This document shows positions 24,049-35,415 of a stretch of 64,000 nt of DNA, piece after piece; the stretch's first letter is position 1; each line of letters opens with the position of its first letter. A model generated the notes under the pieces. The model was given only the letters and a program-made list of their open reading frames with translations. It was not told the origin of the DNA and made no database searches. The DNA is taken from positions 3,912,501 to 3,976,500 of the forward strand of contig JAIGNY010001587.1 in the NCBI GenBank assembly GCA_020152595.1, written 5' to 3'. Both the position numbers and the translations under genes were made by a program. Source of the stretch: Chiridota heheva. Lineage: Eukaryota; Echinodermata; Holothuroidea; Apodida; Chiridotidae.

Positions 24049-25643
24049 TGGCTAATCATCAAATTCAGTGTGAGTTGTGACTGCTGGGCATTGGTTGCAA
24101 TAACCTTTACCTTCCTCTTAAACTCTAGATCATCCTCACCAAGCTTTTCTTCCTTCTGTTCGATTGAGGGCCATAAGCTCTCAGGTAACCAAAGAAACTC
24201 TGGCCCATGGATCCATCTTTGACATTGCATTAAGTCATCTGCATAAAGCCCTCTGGATGCGTCATCAGCAGGGTTTTCAGAGGACTCCACATATGTCCAT
24301 TGACTTGGGTGAGATGCATCGGTGATGGTAGCCACTCTATTTGCCACGAATGTATGTATCTAGCAGAGCTATTGCTGATGTACCAAATAACCGCTGTTCT
24401 GTCTGTCCAAAACTTAAGCGAATCAGGTTTAAAATGTACCTCTTGTTCTAGCACTTTGGAGAGTCTAATAGAAATTGTAGCTGCAGTGAGTTCAAGTCGA
24501 GGCATTGTGACTTGTTTGAGAGGGGCAACTCTCGCCTTTCCTGTAATGAGCTCACAATGGATCATTCCCTCCTTGTTCAGAGAACGGCAATAAGCAGCAA
24601 CACCATAACCAGTTTCACTAGCGTCGCTGAAAAGATGCAACTGGGTCGAAGTCACATTTCCAAATTCCTTTGGTTTGAGGCATCTGTTGACTTCAAAGTC
24701 CTTTAACTTTGGCAGTTCAACCATTCATCTTTTCCAACACTTTAAATCTTCTTCTGGAATTGTGTCATTCCAAGCAATTTTCCTTCTACACAAGTCTTGT
24801 AGGATTTTCTTTGCAACTAATACAAAGGGTGCAAGAAGTCCTAACGGGTCGTAGACTGAGGATATTATGGACAGAATACCCTTTCTTGTGTATGGTCTCT
24901 CGTTTACTGTCACTCGAAACTGGAACTTATCTGATTCTACGCACCAAATTACTCCAAGGGCTCGATCAATTGGAGTGCTTCTCTTTCCAAATCTATGTCC
25001 TTGCCTTCTTTGCTCTTTCATTTTCTGGTATGGTATCCAAAACTGCTCTACTGTTGCTGAGCCATTTGGTAAGGTGAAACCCACCTTTGGCTATTGATTC
25101 TCTCAGTTGTCTCGCCAACCTTACGGCTTCTTCTTCACTTCTAACTGATCTAAGCATGTCGTCCACATAGAAGTTCTCTTTTACTGTATCAACAGTTTGT
25201 TTGTCGAAGTCACCTCCGAAGTCATCTGCTGTTCTATGAACGGCGTACTTTAAGCAGCTCGGGGAACAAACCGCACCAAATATGTGTGCCATCATCTTAT
25301 ACTCTCGCAAAGGTTCATGAATGTTTCCATCTGGCTACCAAAGGAAACGTAGAAGATCACGGTGTTCTTTCTCAACTCGAACTTGACAGAACATAGCTTC
25401 GATATCTGCCATGGTCGCAATTGGTTCCAGTTGAAAACAAAGGAGAACTCCAACTAGTGAATTGGCAAGGTCTGGGCCTTGACGCAGTCTGTCGTTTAGT
25501 GATGTTCCTTAGAATTTTGCGGCGCAGTTGAAAACCACTCGTATTTTTTTCTTTTGAGGGTAGTAGACTCATGGTGAGGTATATACCACACCTCACCATC
25601 GCCTCGTTCCACTTCTTTGTCTGTCACCATGGAAGCATAACCC
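24036..25643 (-). pseudogene. BEL/Pao reverse transcriptase and RNase H
   Basis: RT motifs are [21 protein letters not shown] and catalytic FYVDDML at about 25158-25169. The connection (GILSIISSVYDPLG) and RNase H (LHLFSDASETGYG, MPRLELTAA, FWTDRTAVIWYI, YVESSENPADDASRG) follow. The order and wording are classical Pao/BEL. Frames change near 25500, 25330, 25080 and 24730. Confidence 0.88.
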
Positions 25644-26995
25644 TTATCTAGTATAGACTGCATGAAACCCTTGTAGTGTTCGAGGTACTTTGGGTTCTTC
25701 TGAAATCTGTGTTTCATGTATGTTTATCGCCCACTGGGCTGCTTGATCCTTGTTGTTTGGCATAAAGGCTGTCTTATTCTTCAAAGGGAGGGCTGTTTCG
25801 TAATGACCATCCATCAACATTACTGATTTGTCTAATTGCTGAAGGAACAGCTTATCATCCCTTGATTTCTCAGGCCTTTCTTCTGACACCCTTTCATTGA
25901 AGTCGTAATTAAACTGGTTTGTTAACATTTTGTCTATGGTCTGCAATGTACCATGGTTTACCAGCGTATTCTTGCAATGATGACTGGACCGGTAACGACC
26001 CATCCTAAACATGTACGAAACTTCCCATGGTTCCATGGCTTGATGAACATTGTTCCCAACAAGCAATCCCACTTCTGGTGCTTTTGAACTTGGCAAAGAG
26101 ACTTTACTTAGATAGCGCCATCTTCGAATGTCGTCTTGTTTTACCACATCTTCCTTGGTGACTGAAATCTTTTCTTGTGTGTACACTCTTGGCAAGGATA
26201 AGGTACTCAGTCCTTGTAAGTCACCCACCTCTAAGTTGGATATCATTCCGCTTACAACTAATTTTTCCTGTTGTAGGGTACTCAACATTATTTTGGTTTT
26301 GGGACCATTGACACACAATTGATCAGCAAGATTCTCAGAGATGAAAGTATCTGTGCTGCCATTATCTAGGAAGGCGTACGTCTCTACACATAATGATTCA
26401 TGAATTTGGATTTTACTCGAATTGGGACAATATATAAAGATGTCTTGTTAACTCCGGCCCCCATGCAGGTACTGCACCCATGGGCTTGTGTATATGTGCA
26501 ACTTGCGGTGATTGAAGTTACCGTAGCCTGTGTTCTTTCAAATGAGGCTTCACCGAATGCATCAGGAGTCTTACGGTCAGGTTTCCTGTTGTAGTGAAGG
26601 ACTGTTGGATGTGGTTTTTGGCATACTTCACAGGTTAACCTTTCCTGATTGCATTCTTTGCTTACATGGTTGGCCTTGATGCATCTGAAACAAAGTCCTT
26701 TAAAGCGAAGAAAGGCTAGTTTTTCTTCATGTGGTTCTGAGCGTAACTTTCTGCATGCCTCTATTTGGTGATTATAACCACAATACAGGCACTTACTAGA
26801 TTCCGTATTTTTTAGACCACCCTTGTAGGGGGCTCTTTCATCTTGCACGATTGTACCGAAGCCCTTAAAGGCCTTTCTGTTTTGTCTGGATTTACTATTG
26901 TCCTTTGAAGTCTTACTAATGTCACCATAAATTGAGTCAGTAGCAATCTCAACTTCTTCTCTGACAAATTCAACATAGTTTTTGAAGGTAGCCAA
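25644..26995 (-). pseudogene. BEL/Pao Gag zinc knuckles and aspartic protease
   Basis: The N-terminal part (26384-26995) has cysteine motifs CLYCGYNHQIEAC, CFRCIKANHVSKEC and CEVCQKPHPTVLH, the zinc knuckles of BEL Gag. A shift at about 26384 leads into FLDNGSTDTFIS, the D-x-G-S active site of the BEL protease, then VGLLVGNN and the pre-RT linker. The second part is open from 26318 to 25644. Confidence 0.82.
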
Positions 26996-27091
26996 ATTAC
27001 GGGAGCCCTCTTTTATCTTGTATGCTTTTAATCGCTATCCTTCTCGTAGCCGATATGGGAGTTTACTCACTAGCTTTATTATACTTCCAGT

Positions 27092-28090
27092 TTAGTCCAT
27101 TCTTCTGAGGGTGCTATACTCAATAATTGCGTTGTTGAAAACAATGCAAAATGTAAGGTACTCTTTCATTGCCATAGAATTTTCTCCCTTTAGAGGTTGC
27201 ATCATTTCTGTTTCCTTCCTGTAGGAAATCAAGATTTTGAAATCATCACCATACTCCTCCTCCAATTCTGATTTAGCTTGATCATAGCCTCTATCTGGGT
27301 TTTTGCTCATACAACTTCTCACTATTTCCTTTGCCCTACCAGATGTTTACTGCTGTAAATAATATAGCCTATCTTGATTATCGTCTGTTAATCTTTCAAT
27401 GTTATGTTCAAAGGCTGTGATGAATGCTTTATAATCCTCAACATTACCATCAAAAACTTGAAGATCTCGCTGAGGTAAAGATGAAAGTCTTTGCTGACCA
27501 ATAATCATTTTTGAAATCTCACCTTGTGCTTGAATAAGGTAATGTACATGTACACCATGTTTGTGGCTAGCTGTGGAACTTTTGTCGTCTCTAACTTCTT
27601 GATCTTCATATTTCTTGTATACATTTGCCTTTGCCTCAGCTGCCTTAATTTCAGCTTCTGACTAATAGTCTTCCTTTTGCTGCTGGAACTGCTTTTCCTT
27701 CTCTTCAATTTCTCTCTTCTTTCTTACAAATTCAGCCTTAACTTTCAGTTCTACCAATTTTGCTTCCTCTTCCATGCGAAAAGCCGATGCCACTGACTTA
27801 AGTGACGAAGTCCTTGATGCCTTAAAGTCTTTGCTTGGCACTTGCGAAATGCTGTCTTCTGGTCTAACATCGTTGCCCTTTCCTTTTATCAACTCAATTA
27901 TTTTCTGAGAAAATTGCTAATGCTTTTCACGTTTAGGTTGGTAGTAAGTTTTGTTTTCTTCTGTGGCTTGATCATCACTTAACTTGCAGCAATAGTCCTC
28001 ATGAGCCTTTGTGAAGTCTCAAAAATTTCATCGTACAGAATTAATTTTTCTTCAACCCTTTTGATGTTCACGGATTCCGCAGTAGTTACC
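27092..28090 (-). pseudogene. BEL/Pao Gag N-terminal region
   Basis: Broken frames encode a coiled-coil-like Lys/Glu region (VRKKREIEEKEKQFQQQKED), an N-terminal segment and the capsid-like part (YGDDFKILISYRK, STLRRM). Gag assembles the particle. Several shifts and stops are present. Confidence 0.65.
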
Positions 28091-28475
28091 GATGTTATTT
28101 CATTTTTCAGGTTTGCAAAAATTTGGCTTTTTCATTTTTAAGAGCCTCCATAACTTAAGTGTCACTCATAGGTTACCATATCCTGTGATAATAATAGACT
28201 GCTTTAAGTTTGAATATCTCACGTGTAAAAGAGTCTTCCGTAAGGTCGCCACCTACGTAAAGTCGGCACTCACTTCAATCGGTAAGTAGAGTACGAGTAT
28301 TCAAGTCTTCCGTACCGTAAGATAGCCACCGTCATCAAGTCGCCACTCTGATGAATTAGCAATCACTCCTTGCGTAAGTACGAATATTACGCTAAATTGT
28401 GATTTTTTTTTGTCTTTCCAAATTTCGAATAATCATAGTTCATGTTCGTATTAAATACATTTGCCAAGGTATTAA

Positions 28476-28478
28476 CCA
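28476..28478 (-). promoter_or_regulatory. BEL/Pao primer-binding site start (TGG)
   Basis: Read on the minus strand, TGGTTAATACC follows the LTR end directly. TGG complements the CCA end of the priming tRNA. The tRNA identity was not determined. Confidence 0.6.
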
Positions 28479-28900
28479 TATAAACGCCAGAGCTTGGAAA
28501 CTGACAAAAGTTGTCTTCGTATCGTTCGAAGGCTATTGATAACGTTAGTTAACTGAAATGACAAGTACTTAAATCACGTAATGTAACAAACAGCGTGTAT
28601 TTACAGACGTACAGTTTACCAACAAGTTTTTCGTTCTAAATAATGACGTAGACAGCCGATGCTGGAGTAAGTTGCTAGCCTTGTTCACAAATTGATTTGA
28701 ATTGTAGTCGTATTTCGAAAAAATATCCTATTATATCACACCGTAAATACCTTGCTGGCTTTGTAGCCTCCAAGCAAGCGAACGAAAATCCGAAAATGTG
28801 AAAATCGCCCCCACACAAGACTTACCCAAACAGTCGTTAACTAGACTTTGACAGACATTCGTTTCCTACCAGAAAATGACAAAGCAACTCTGCGCCTACA
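28479..28900 (-). repeat. BEL/Pao 5' LTR
   Basis: Same length as the left LTR, 422 bp. On the minus strand it begins TGTAGGCGCAG and ends GTTTATA. GTAAG follows on the plus strand as the target duplication. Confidence 0.93.
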
Positions 28901-28905
28901 GTAAG

Positions 28906-29074
28906 CATGGACGATGGCTGCCGTAATTGCATCGCCTTCTGCAGGATTAAACTCGTCTTTGAAACAGTTGCATCCGCTTTCGAGGTGGTCTATAACTTTA
29001 TCGTAGTCGATAGGTCCAGGGCTACATTTTCTCGTAAGTATAAACATTTGCTCGGGTAAGATATCCCACTCCAT
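28906..29074 (-). pseudogene. gene X5, 5' part (unknown, PolB element 2)
   Basis: ATG at 29074 opens a frame reading MEWDILPEQMFILTRK, then PIDYDKVIDHLESG, GCNCFKDEFNPAEGDA and ITAAIVHA, before the BEL LTR. The product is acidic with a Cys pair. The ATG follows a CCAAT/TATA module (29113-29174) and a leader shared with X4, which supports the start. I do not recognise the family. The 3' part is at 21420-21524. Confidence 0.6.
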
Positions 29075-29112
29075 GATGATGTCTTCGCTCTGAAGCTCGG
29101 AATGAAAAGAAT

Positions 29113-29174
29113 GGATCAGGCTTGCTCTATTTATGCTTTTTTTGGTTCAATCTCTTTGACCAATCAGAAGCCAG
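29113..29174 (-). promoter_or_regulatory. promoter module 1 (CCAAT + TATA-like) for X5
   Basis: On the minus strand GATTGGTC (29158-29165) is followed about 22 bases later by GCATAAATAGAGC (29124-29136), then CAAGCCTGATC. The same arrangement recurs at four other places in this element. The X5 start codon lies 50 bp downstream. Confidence 0.65.
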
Positions 29175-29256
29175 AAAGGTATGATGAGTTCAAATCTTTT
29201 GGAAAGGGGATAGATATACAATTATAAACACAAACACAATGTCATAATTCAATTTT

Positions 29257-29292
29257 CTCTTTCTTATATTTGTGGTGGCTCTTATAAGAGCC
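29257..29292 (-). terminator. histone-mRNA-type 3' stem-loop with downstream purine element
   Basis: On the minus strand GGCTCTTATAAGAGCC (29277-29292) forms a six-pair stem with a UAUA loop. ACCACA and, 10 bases past the stem, TAAGAAAGAG (29257-29266) follow. Replication-dependent histone mRNAs end with GGCTCT-loop-AGAGCC, ACCCA or ACCA, and a purine-rich element bound by U7 snRNA (CAAGAAAGA type in sea urchins). Loop bases 1 and 3 are U, as required. The X4 stop codon lies inside the loop, which is unusual. Confidence 0.6.
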
Positions 29293-29703
29293 TATGGGTT
29301 CTTTTTAAATCGGCCGATCGACCTGCTACTGTCCTCCTCCCGTAGTCCACCGATGTCCGTCGGTTGCTTTGCTCCTCAGCATTTCTTGATACATTTCTCG
29401 ATGCTTTTTCACGATATACCTGAGCTCTTGTAGTGTAAAAACGCATACGAGCGTTGGAGTTGCGTGCTTTCCCCCAGTTTATCTCTCTGATTGCAAAGTT
29501 CCGAGGGTGGTCTGGTGTTTGATTCTGATATTTTGGAGGTGTTTCGACAACAGATGTTTTTTGTACTCTGTTGTCGAATCCGTGTGCCAAACCGAACCGG
29601 TAGTAAGCTCTGATGGGATCTCCTGCTGTGTTAACATTCTCCTTATAAACCCGTTAGGGAAAGCAGCCGTAGTTATTGGCGATACTGGCAAGTATCGAGG
29701 CAT
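29282..29703 (-). pseudogene. gene X4 left copy: basic protein of about 140 aa
   Basis: It starts at ATG 29703 (MPRYLPVSPITTAAFPNG). A frameshift near 29615 moves the frame to GLAHGFDNRVQKTS, RNFAIREINWGKARN and ARMRFYTTRAQVY, ending in an Arg-rich tail. The right-arm copy (45759-46050) keeps the two halves in one frame around the shift site, so this copy is the shifted one. The Arg content suggests DNA or RNA binding, perhaps a core protein; the family is not recognised. Confidence 0.55.
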
Positions 29704-29740
29704 GGTGTGTTTGCTCTGAAACTCAAAATGAAAAGAATTG

Positions 29741-29923
29741 CGACGACGACGAGTGAAGACACAATTACAATGACGGGGTCGTCACCTGCGTAATCGGTTA
29801 TGATAGTAACAATGCTATCACGAAACGCTTAATACGTTCCCGGACGAGAACACAGGTACGACGTACGGACAGACATAACATCGACAACCAAGTCAATGTC
29901 CACGGCCTTTGATCACCACAACT
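29741..29923 (-). mobile_element. SINE copy in the X4 leader, 5' part (tRNA head) missing
   Basis: It matches the body of the SINE at 45442-45720 (GGCCGTGGACATTGACTTGG onward) at the same place in the duplicated leader, between CAATTCT copies. It lacks the tRNA-like head and ends in GTC repeats instead of TC repeats. Confidence 0.65.
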
Positions 29924-29927
29924 AGAA

Positions 29928-29988
29928 TTGATCAAGTTTGCTCTATTTATGCTTTTTGCTTAGATCTCTTCGACCAATCAGAAGCCAG
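29928..29988 (-). promoter_or_regulatory. promoter module 2 (CCAAT + TATA-like) for X4
   Basis: Minus-strand GATTGGTC (29972-29979) and GCATAAATAGAGC (29940-29952) are spaced as in module 1. The SINE now separates this module from the X4 start. Confidence 0.65.
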
Positions 29989-30274
29989 AAAGGTATGATA
30001 CCATTCGAGCTGGTGGCGCTCTCTTTTGAAAAAAGAAAGGTATGATGAGTTAGGTCAAACTTCTACGGTAGTCTCTACGGTAGCCTCGAAGTCTTTTCGA
30101 ATGTCTTTAATTTCATTTTTCTCTTTTTTGAATATTTATATGCGAGGGTAAAGTACCTGCCCCAACCAACGCAGTGGTACCGTAGGTGTTATGCCATGAT
30201 TTTGTACTCCTTCCGCCATCAATTTGTTATTCTTTTTTTCTTTTTATTATTATTTTTTAAACACATACAATGTT

Positions 30275-30428
30275 TTAACATTCCTCCTCAATAGTCAAGT
30301 CCCACACAGTCCATCATTTTGCATTTGAGACCGAGATTGCTCAATCGATCAGCGTTGCTTCCCAGCGTTGCATAAATGACGTCTCTCAGCAAACTTAGTA
30401 CCTTCTCTTCTCCGTAGTCTTTACTAAC
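30275..30428 (-). pseudogene. X3 left copy: short frame downstream of X2
   Basis: After a stop shared with the right arm, the frame VSKDYGEEKVLSLLRDVIYA continues through SNLGLKCK. A two-base loss near 30307 breaks it before the end found in the right copy (WDLIIEEEC). It may be a separate small protein or the C-terminal part of X2 beyond a stop. Confidence 0.4.
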
Positions 30429-30436
30429 CTATTCCT

Positions 30437-31012
30437 TCATTCCAGCTCTGTGAAAATGTCTTTCGCGAGTGGACATGTAATCAGTGGGCGTCGAATTTCT
30501 TTTACTTTGTCTTTCTTTTCTTCGACCTTCAGCAAGTCGTGTGCTATCTCCGTCATCGCTTTCAGGAATTTTGGCCACTTCTTTTTCTCTTTAAATAAGA
30601 GAGAGTCTTCTTCTGTCGGCTTGACTTTGACGGTTGGTGCCGTTTCGGCCTGCAGAATGTTTGTATGATCCTCCTCCATACCCATGTGTTTCTTTGCCTC
30701 TTTTAAGAAGATGTTCAAGTACTTCTCCTTCCCATCCATGCCATATCCTATTGGGGCTATAAACGCGGCGAGACAACCTAAAGCGTTGTAGAATGGTAAT
30801 GTGGAGTCTCCTCCGCCGGTATGTTCTCCGTATATGTCAGGATCGCAAGAGTCGTCGCGCACCACACGTCTGATCTCTGCCCTGATGATTTTCGAAGGGG
30901 CCATTTTTACTACGATGAAGGTCTCATTGCGTGGTTTCTTTGATGCCTGTGTATGCTCCGACGTTGCATTACGTTTCTGCCCTGAACTCGTACTGTTAGG
31001 TGTAGTATCCAT
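30437..31012 (-). CDS. gene X2 left copy: unknown protein (191 aa)
   Basis: Ser/Thr-rich N terminus with a bipartite basic signal (GQKRNATSEHTQASKKPR), then VVKMAPSKIIRAEIRRVVRD, HTGGGDSTLPFYNALGCLAA, and a Lys/Glu-rich helical C-terminal half. A nuclear protein is likely; the family is not recognised. Compared with the right copy it lacks an internal segment of about 45 bases, but stays open. Its promoter module is now at 40352, beyond the LINE cluster. Confidence 0.6.
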   Translation of the reverse strand: MDTTPNSTSSGQKRNATSEHTQASKKPRNETFIVVKMAPSKIIRAEIRRVVRDDSCDPDIYGEHTGGGDSTLPFYNALGCLAAFIAPIGYGMDGKEKYLNIFLKEAKKHMGMEEDHTNILQAETAPTVKVKPTEEDSLLFKEKKKWPKFLKAMTEIAHDLLKVEEKKDKVKEIRRPLITCPLAKDIFTELE

Positions 31013-31044
31013 GTTGGTGTCTAATGAAATAATGAATCGAATTT

Positions 31045-32566
31045 ATACATGATATAATTTTCAATCAATGGACATTACCTATCGGTAGCCAGCCCCGGAC
31101 TGGCTCGATTTATATGTCAGGTAGTCAGATATGAATTCAGAGGATTAATTTATCAAATAACCTCTGGCAACCGCAGCCAACCAAGGAAAAGTCAAATGTC
31201 AAATGCCCTGTGCCTGGTCCCATGCTGACACTTAAAGATAAGATAATGCATAAATAGTCACACAAAAAAAAAAAAAAACAGTTAAGAACCCAAAGTGACT
31301 CTCACCAGAGCCTGGGGCAAGAATAAATAAGTCAAATCAATTAAATGACAAAACCCCAAATAAAACAAAAATAAACAATCCATAGTCAAGGCTAAGCGGT
31401 CATCAACAAAATAAATACATTAATTGAGTAGTGTCTTAGGTAATTATTGGTAAACTGACGAGTAAACTTGATGAAAATAACAAATATAGATGTAAATATA
31501 TAGATAGGGAGTAAATCAATGAAGCATACAGATGCTCCTGCAACCCAAGTATAACAATAAAATACAGCTAAAATCTAACGAGTATGCTTAGTGGTATGTT
31601 AAGGGGATTGAAATACGTCGGTATCCTGAGTTAATTGTATGTACGAGATGTCGATAACATAGGGATGTTGTAATGTTGGCCTTACAGTGCGAGGTCAGTA
31701 ATATGTCTTTGAAGGTCGGCTTAATACTGGTTAAATGATTAAGTGTAGTGACGTTAGAGTCTGTGTGGTATGTACTAATAATAGATAATCGTAATGTGGT
31801 ACAATTGGAGGTTCTTGTCTGTCTATACATTTACAAATACAATGGATATGTCTGTATGTATAGACAAACAATCAGTAAGTAACAAGAGTGTTAAGGAACC
31901 TGCCAAGTCTAATAAATGGAATCATATGTGTGAAGTCAGTCGTTTATCATAAATAAATGGCTATGTTACGTAAATATAAGTAAATGTGCCTATCCGTGTA
32001 TACATTTACAGATACAATAAATATGAATACACAGACAGACAATCAGAGGCAATAATAATATCAATATTTGTTGTGACTATAAAGGCATAAATGGGTTGAT
32101 TCTCAGTCCGGTGTCATTACAAGTATAGTTACAAATACAAATAAAGTATAATACTGCTAGTTTCAGAATTAATCTACGTAATGTCGTTGTCGGTGTTCAA
32201 AAATAAACGTTACTATTAAATAAAATACTAGCGATATTAAAATATATCAGTATGCGTATCAATAGTAATATGAAATAGGTTGTGTCCTGGTCTAGGTATG
32301 GTATTGGTTTCTTTTAAGTTAACTTGCTGATGAACATGTGTATTACAAGGGAAGTCAAATTCGATCAAGTATCAACAACAGCAATTGAATACACAACATT
32401 TACGGACAGACGCGGTAGTTACCTGCATTTTCCCCATCAATCACCAGAAGTGACTGCCAGGTTCTGCTAAACACTACCGAGGATGATAAAATACATACTG
32501 ACATACAAATATGAATATGAAAAAACAACTCAGAAAAAGAATCAAACCAATCATCTGGACGTGATG
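31045..32566 (-). other. LINE-A 3' untranslated region, with an internal duplication
   Basis: No gene. Two related copies of a TATACATTTACARATACAAT segment lie about 170 bp apart (31825 and 32000), each followed by an ACAGACAATCAG-type stretch. A plus-strand A-run is at 31263-31279. Confidence 0.5.
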
Positions 32567-34041
32567 CTAACTAAAACAAAGTGTGAGGGCCAAAAGGGTG
32601 AGGAAAGATAAGACAGCTGGGCGAAGAGCAGCGGTGGGTGGAGGAGGGGAAAAAATCCTAGTCAGGAGGGATGACCAGGTGGGGGGAAAGAAATAGAGGT
32701 TCAGAGGCGAAGGGTAACGGGAGGGTCCAGTGTGAAGGTCTAACAGCTGGGTGAGGTGGGGTCGTTTGCGTTGATTATCGTCACTAAGCTGGTTGTCCAT
32801 TGAAGCTGATTGAAGCTGTCTCTGAGAAAGGGAACGTTAGCCTGGGAGTGTAGGTCAGGAAGACAAGTTCTGCGGGGGAGTCGCAGAGCCAGCCAAAGGG
32901 ACTTGTTCTGGATGATTTGGAGTTTGGAAACGTGGTTAGAAGGAGCGTTGAAAATGGCTGGGAGGCCATATTCAAAAATGGGGCGAACGAAAGTTTTGTA
33001 GAGTGTGAGGAGAGATTTAGTAGAAGATAGAGTTGAGGAAGAGACCTTACACAGTTGAGCAAGGTATCGGCGGCCTTTGGGGTGAGAGGCCCGGATGTGG
33101 GTAAGCCAGGGGTGAAGGCAAAAATTGCTGGTGAAGGTAATCCCAAGGAAAGTGGCTTTGAAGGAGTGGGGTACAGGTGCACCATGGATATGGACCATAA
33201 GGAACCTCTTGGCATTAACAATCATACGGTTGTAGAAGAGGAGGTAGACTGTCTTTGAAGCATTGATTTTGATTCTCCAGGTAGAGAACCAGTTGATGAT
33301 GGTGTTGAGGTAGGACTGTACAGTAGAGACTCGCTAGGTGGGGCGAAAAACCGGGACCCAGATGGCAATATTATCAGCAAACTGAGAGAGCCGAATGTTA
33401 CCATGCGGGGCAGACACGTCGTTAACGAAGATGTTGAATAGGATGGGGCTGAGAGTAGCGCCTTGGGAGACTCCTGCGTTGGGAGTGTAGGTGGTAGAGG
33501 AGGCGTTTAATACGAGGGGGAAGGCTAGAGCGGGAGAGAGAAGCTTGTAGCGTAAACCATTGTGCCAAACAGCATCAAAAGCCTTTTCTACATCAAGGAA
33601 GAGAGCCAGAGAAGGAATGTTACGAGTGATATAAGAGAAGATACTCTCAGTGAAGAGAAGAAGCGGGTCAGTGGTGGATCTGTTAGGGCGGAAACCGAAC
33701 TGGTAAGGATTGAAGAGGTTGTTACTTTCCATGTAGTCAGAAATGCGCTTGGCAAGTATCTTCTCGAAAATCTTACCCAGTGTCGGAAGAAGAGTGATTG
33801 GGCGATAGTTGCGAGGGCTGCTGGGGGTCCTTACCGGGTTTGGGGAAGTAAATAGCCTTCCCCGACTTCCAGCTGGAGGGAAAGTAGCCCAAAGAGAGAG
33901 AAATATTGCAAAGAATGAACAGATGGGTAAAAGAATGTACATCAAGGTCTTTAAGAATGGTGTAGTGTATACGATCTGGGCCCGGAGCAGTGTTGCGAGT
34001 GCGCTTAAGGGCTTGGAAGACAGTAAAAGTGATAGGGGCAT
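32567..34041 (-). pseudogene. LINE-A reverse transcriptase
   Basis: Motifs are NYRPITLLPTLGKIFEKIL, FGFRPNRSTTD, FLDVEKAFDAVWH, AGVSQGATLSPILFN, then FADNIAIW where the second catalytic Asp is Asn, and the thumb FLGITFTSN, PIFEYGLPA, LQIIQNKSL. The wording is Jockey-clade. A stop and a shift lie near 33330 and 33225, and a Pro-rich tail ends near 32567. Confidence 0.8.
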
Positions 34042-34713
34042 CCAGCGGGGAACCAGAAGGAGCGGTGGGCGTAAGTGAAGGATTAAAAGGTGAGAATTGT
34101 CATTGACAAAGTTGTCAACAAGAGTAAGCTGAGGCTGAAGAAAGGTAAGATGAAGGGGAAGTTGTTTAATGTTACATTAGGTTAGGTTGGGTAGATCAAC
34201 CTTAGATTGGATGTCATAGACAAAGAGAAGTCAGTGGGAGAGGTTTTGAGAGGTGGGATAGTAGACGAATTACGGGAGCCAGAAAGCGATTTGAACTTAT
34301 TTCAAAACTTTCTAGGGTCCTTGGTGTGATAAACAGCTTGACAGGCGGCCTCCCACTCTAATTTCTTGTGGAGCTTGATGGTGATGATAATTTTGTGGCC
34401 AAGAAAGTTGATACAGGTTTTGACATGGGGATTGGGCTGGTTTTGATAATGTCTCCGTAGGCGGCGTTTATCCTGGATGAGGGCGAGTTTGGGGCAAGGA
34501 TGGGGTGAGCGATGAGGACGGGGGTAAAGGTGTGGATGCACCAACAGATTGCAGATTGGATATTAGAAGTTAGTGTGGAAACCTGTTGATTAACCTCTTC
34601 AGCTGTATTAGGAAGGGTTGTAGGAATGGGGAGAGAAGAAAGATAAGAACGGAAATTGACCCAGTCTGTTTTAGAAAAGAGAGATCTTTGTTGTTGTGAG
34701 GGCCAGGCACAGA

Positions 34714-35415
34714 CTAAAAGGATAAAGGATTGGTAGAGATAAGAATAGGAAAATGATCACTCTTAAGATCATGGCAAGTAGTGACATTTTGAAATAGAGG
34801 AGTAGCATGGGAGTTAGGAAGGACGTAGTCCAGGATAGAGGTGCTACCCGAGGGGTGCTGATAAGTTGGGTGTCCAAAGGGATTAAGGATAGAGTGGGTA
34901 AAGGGTGTGATGGTACGAACAAGAAGGTTGCCGTTCCTGTTGGACTTGGAGTTACCCATGGAAATATGTCTGGACTTAAGATCTCCTAGAAGAAGGCTTG
35001 GGAGGGGGGAGTTGAGTTTAGAGAGTAAACGAGAAGTATCCAAAGTAGCATTAGGAGGGCAGTAAACAGTGGTCAGAAGGAAAATACTGTTGGAGGAGGG
35101 AGAGTGAATCTGAATGGTGAGGCTTTCGTTGCAATTGGGGATGGAAGGTGTGGCACGGTGGGTAGCGGAGATAGAGGTTTTGACGAGAAAGGCGACCGCA
35201 CACTCATGGAAAGGATTGCCAAGGGAGGGATGACGGGCGGCAAGAAAGAAGTTGTAGCCGCGGATTCTAAAGTTATAATTCTGGGGAAGTTTAGTCTCAT
35301 TGATGGAGAGAACATCAATGTTGTAGTGGCGAAGGAAATGAGCTAGAATGGGTTTGGAATTACGGAGGGAACGAATATTGATATGAACAACATTGGTATC
35401 CATTAAGAAGAACAA
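34714..35415 (-). pseudogene. LINE-A endonuclease domain
   Basis: The frame begins MDTNVVHINIRSLRNSK, the usual start of Jockey ORF2. It has LSINETKL (Glu), LLLGDLKSRH (where GDFN is usual) and HDLKSDHFPI (SDH). The following 670 bases to the RT are broken. Confidence 0.75.

Larger units (their letters stand above)
21525..28900 (-). mobile_element. BEL/Pao LTR retrotransposon, complete structure, decayed genes
   Basis: Two 422-bp LTRs (21525-21946 and 28479-28900) flank about 6.5 kb with minus-strand gag, protease, RT, RNase H and integrase in BEL/Pao order. The 5-bp target duplication GTAAG is present on both sides (21520-21524 and 28901-28905). TGG immediately inside the 5' LTR (28476-28478 read on the minus strand) marks the primer-binding site. 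LTRs differ at roughly 25 sites by eye, so the insertion is not recent. It lies inside gene X5. Confidence 0.93.

Noticed and set aside
30010-30040. CTTTTTTCAAAAG hairpin before GCGCCACC as a further histone-like signal
   Set aside because: Stem lacks the GGC...GCC pairs and no purine element follows.
32810-35346. Plus-strand frames across LINE-A
   Set aside because: Antisense shadows of the Jockey-like ORF2, caused by its purine/pyrimidine bias.
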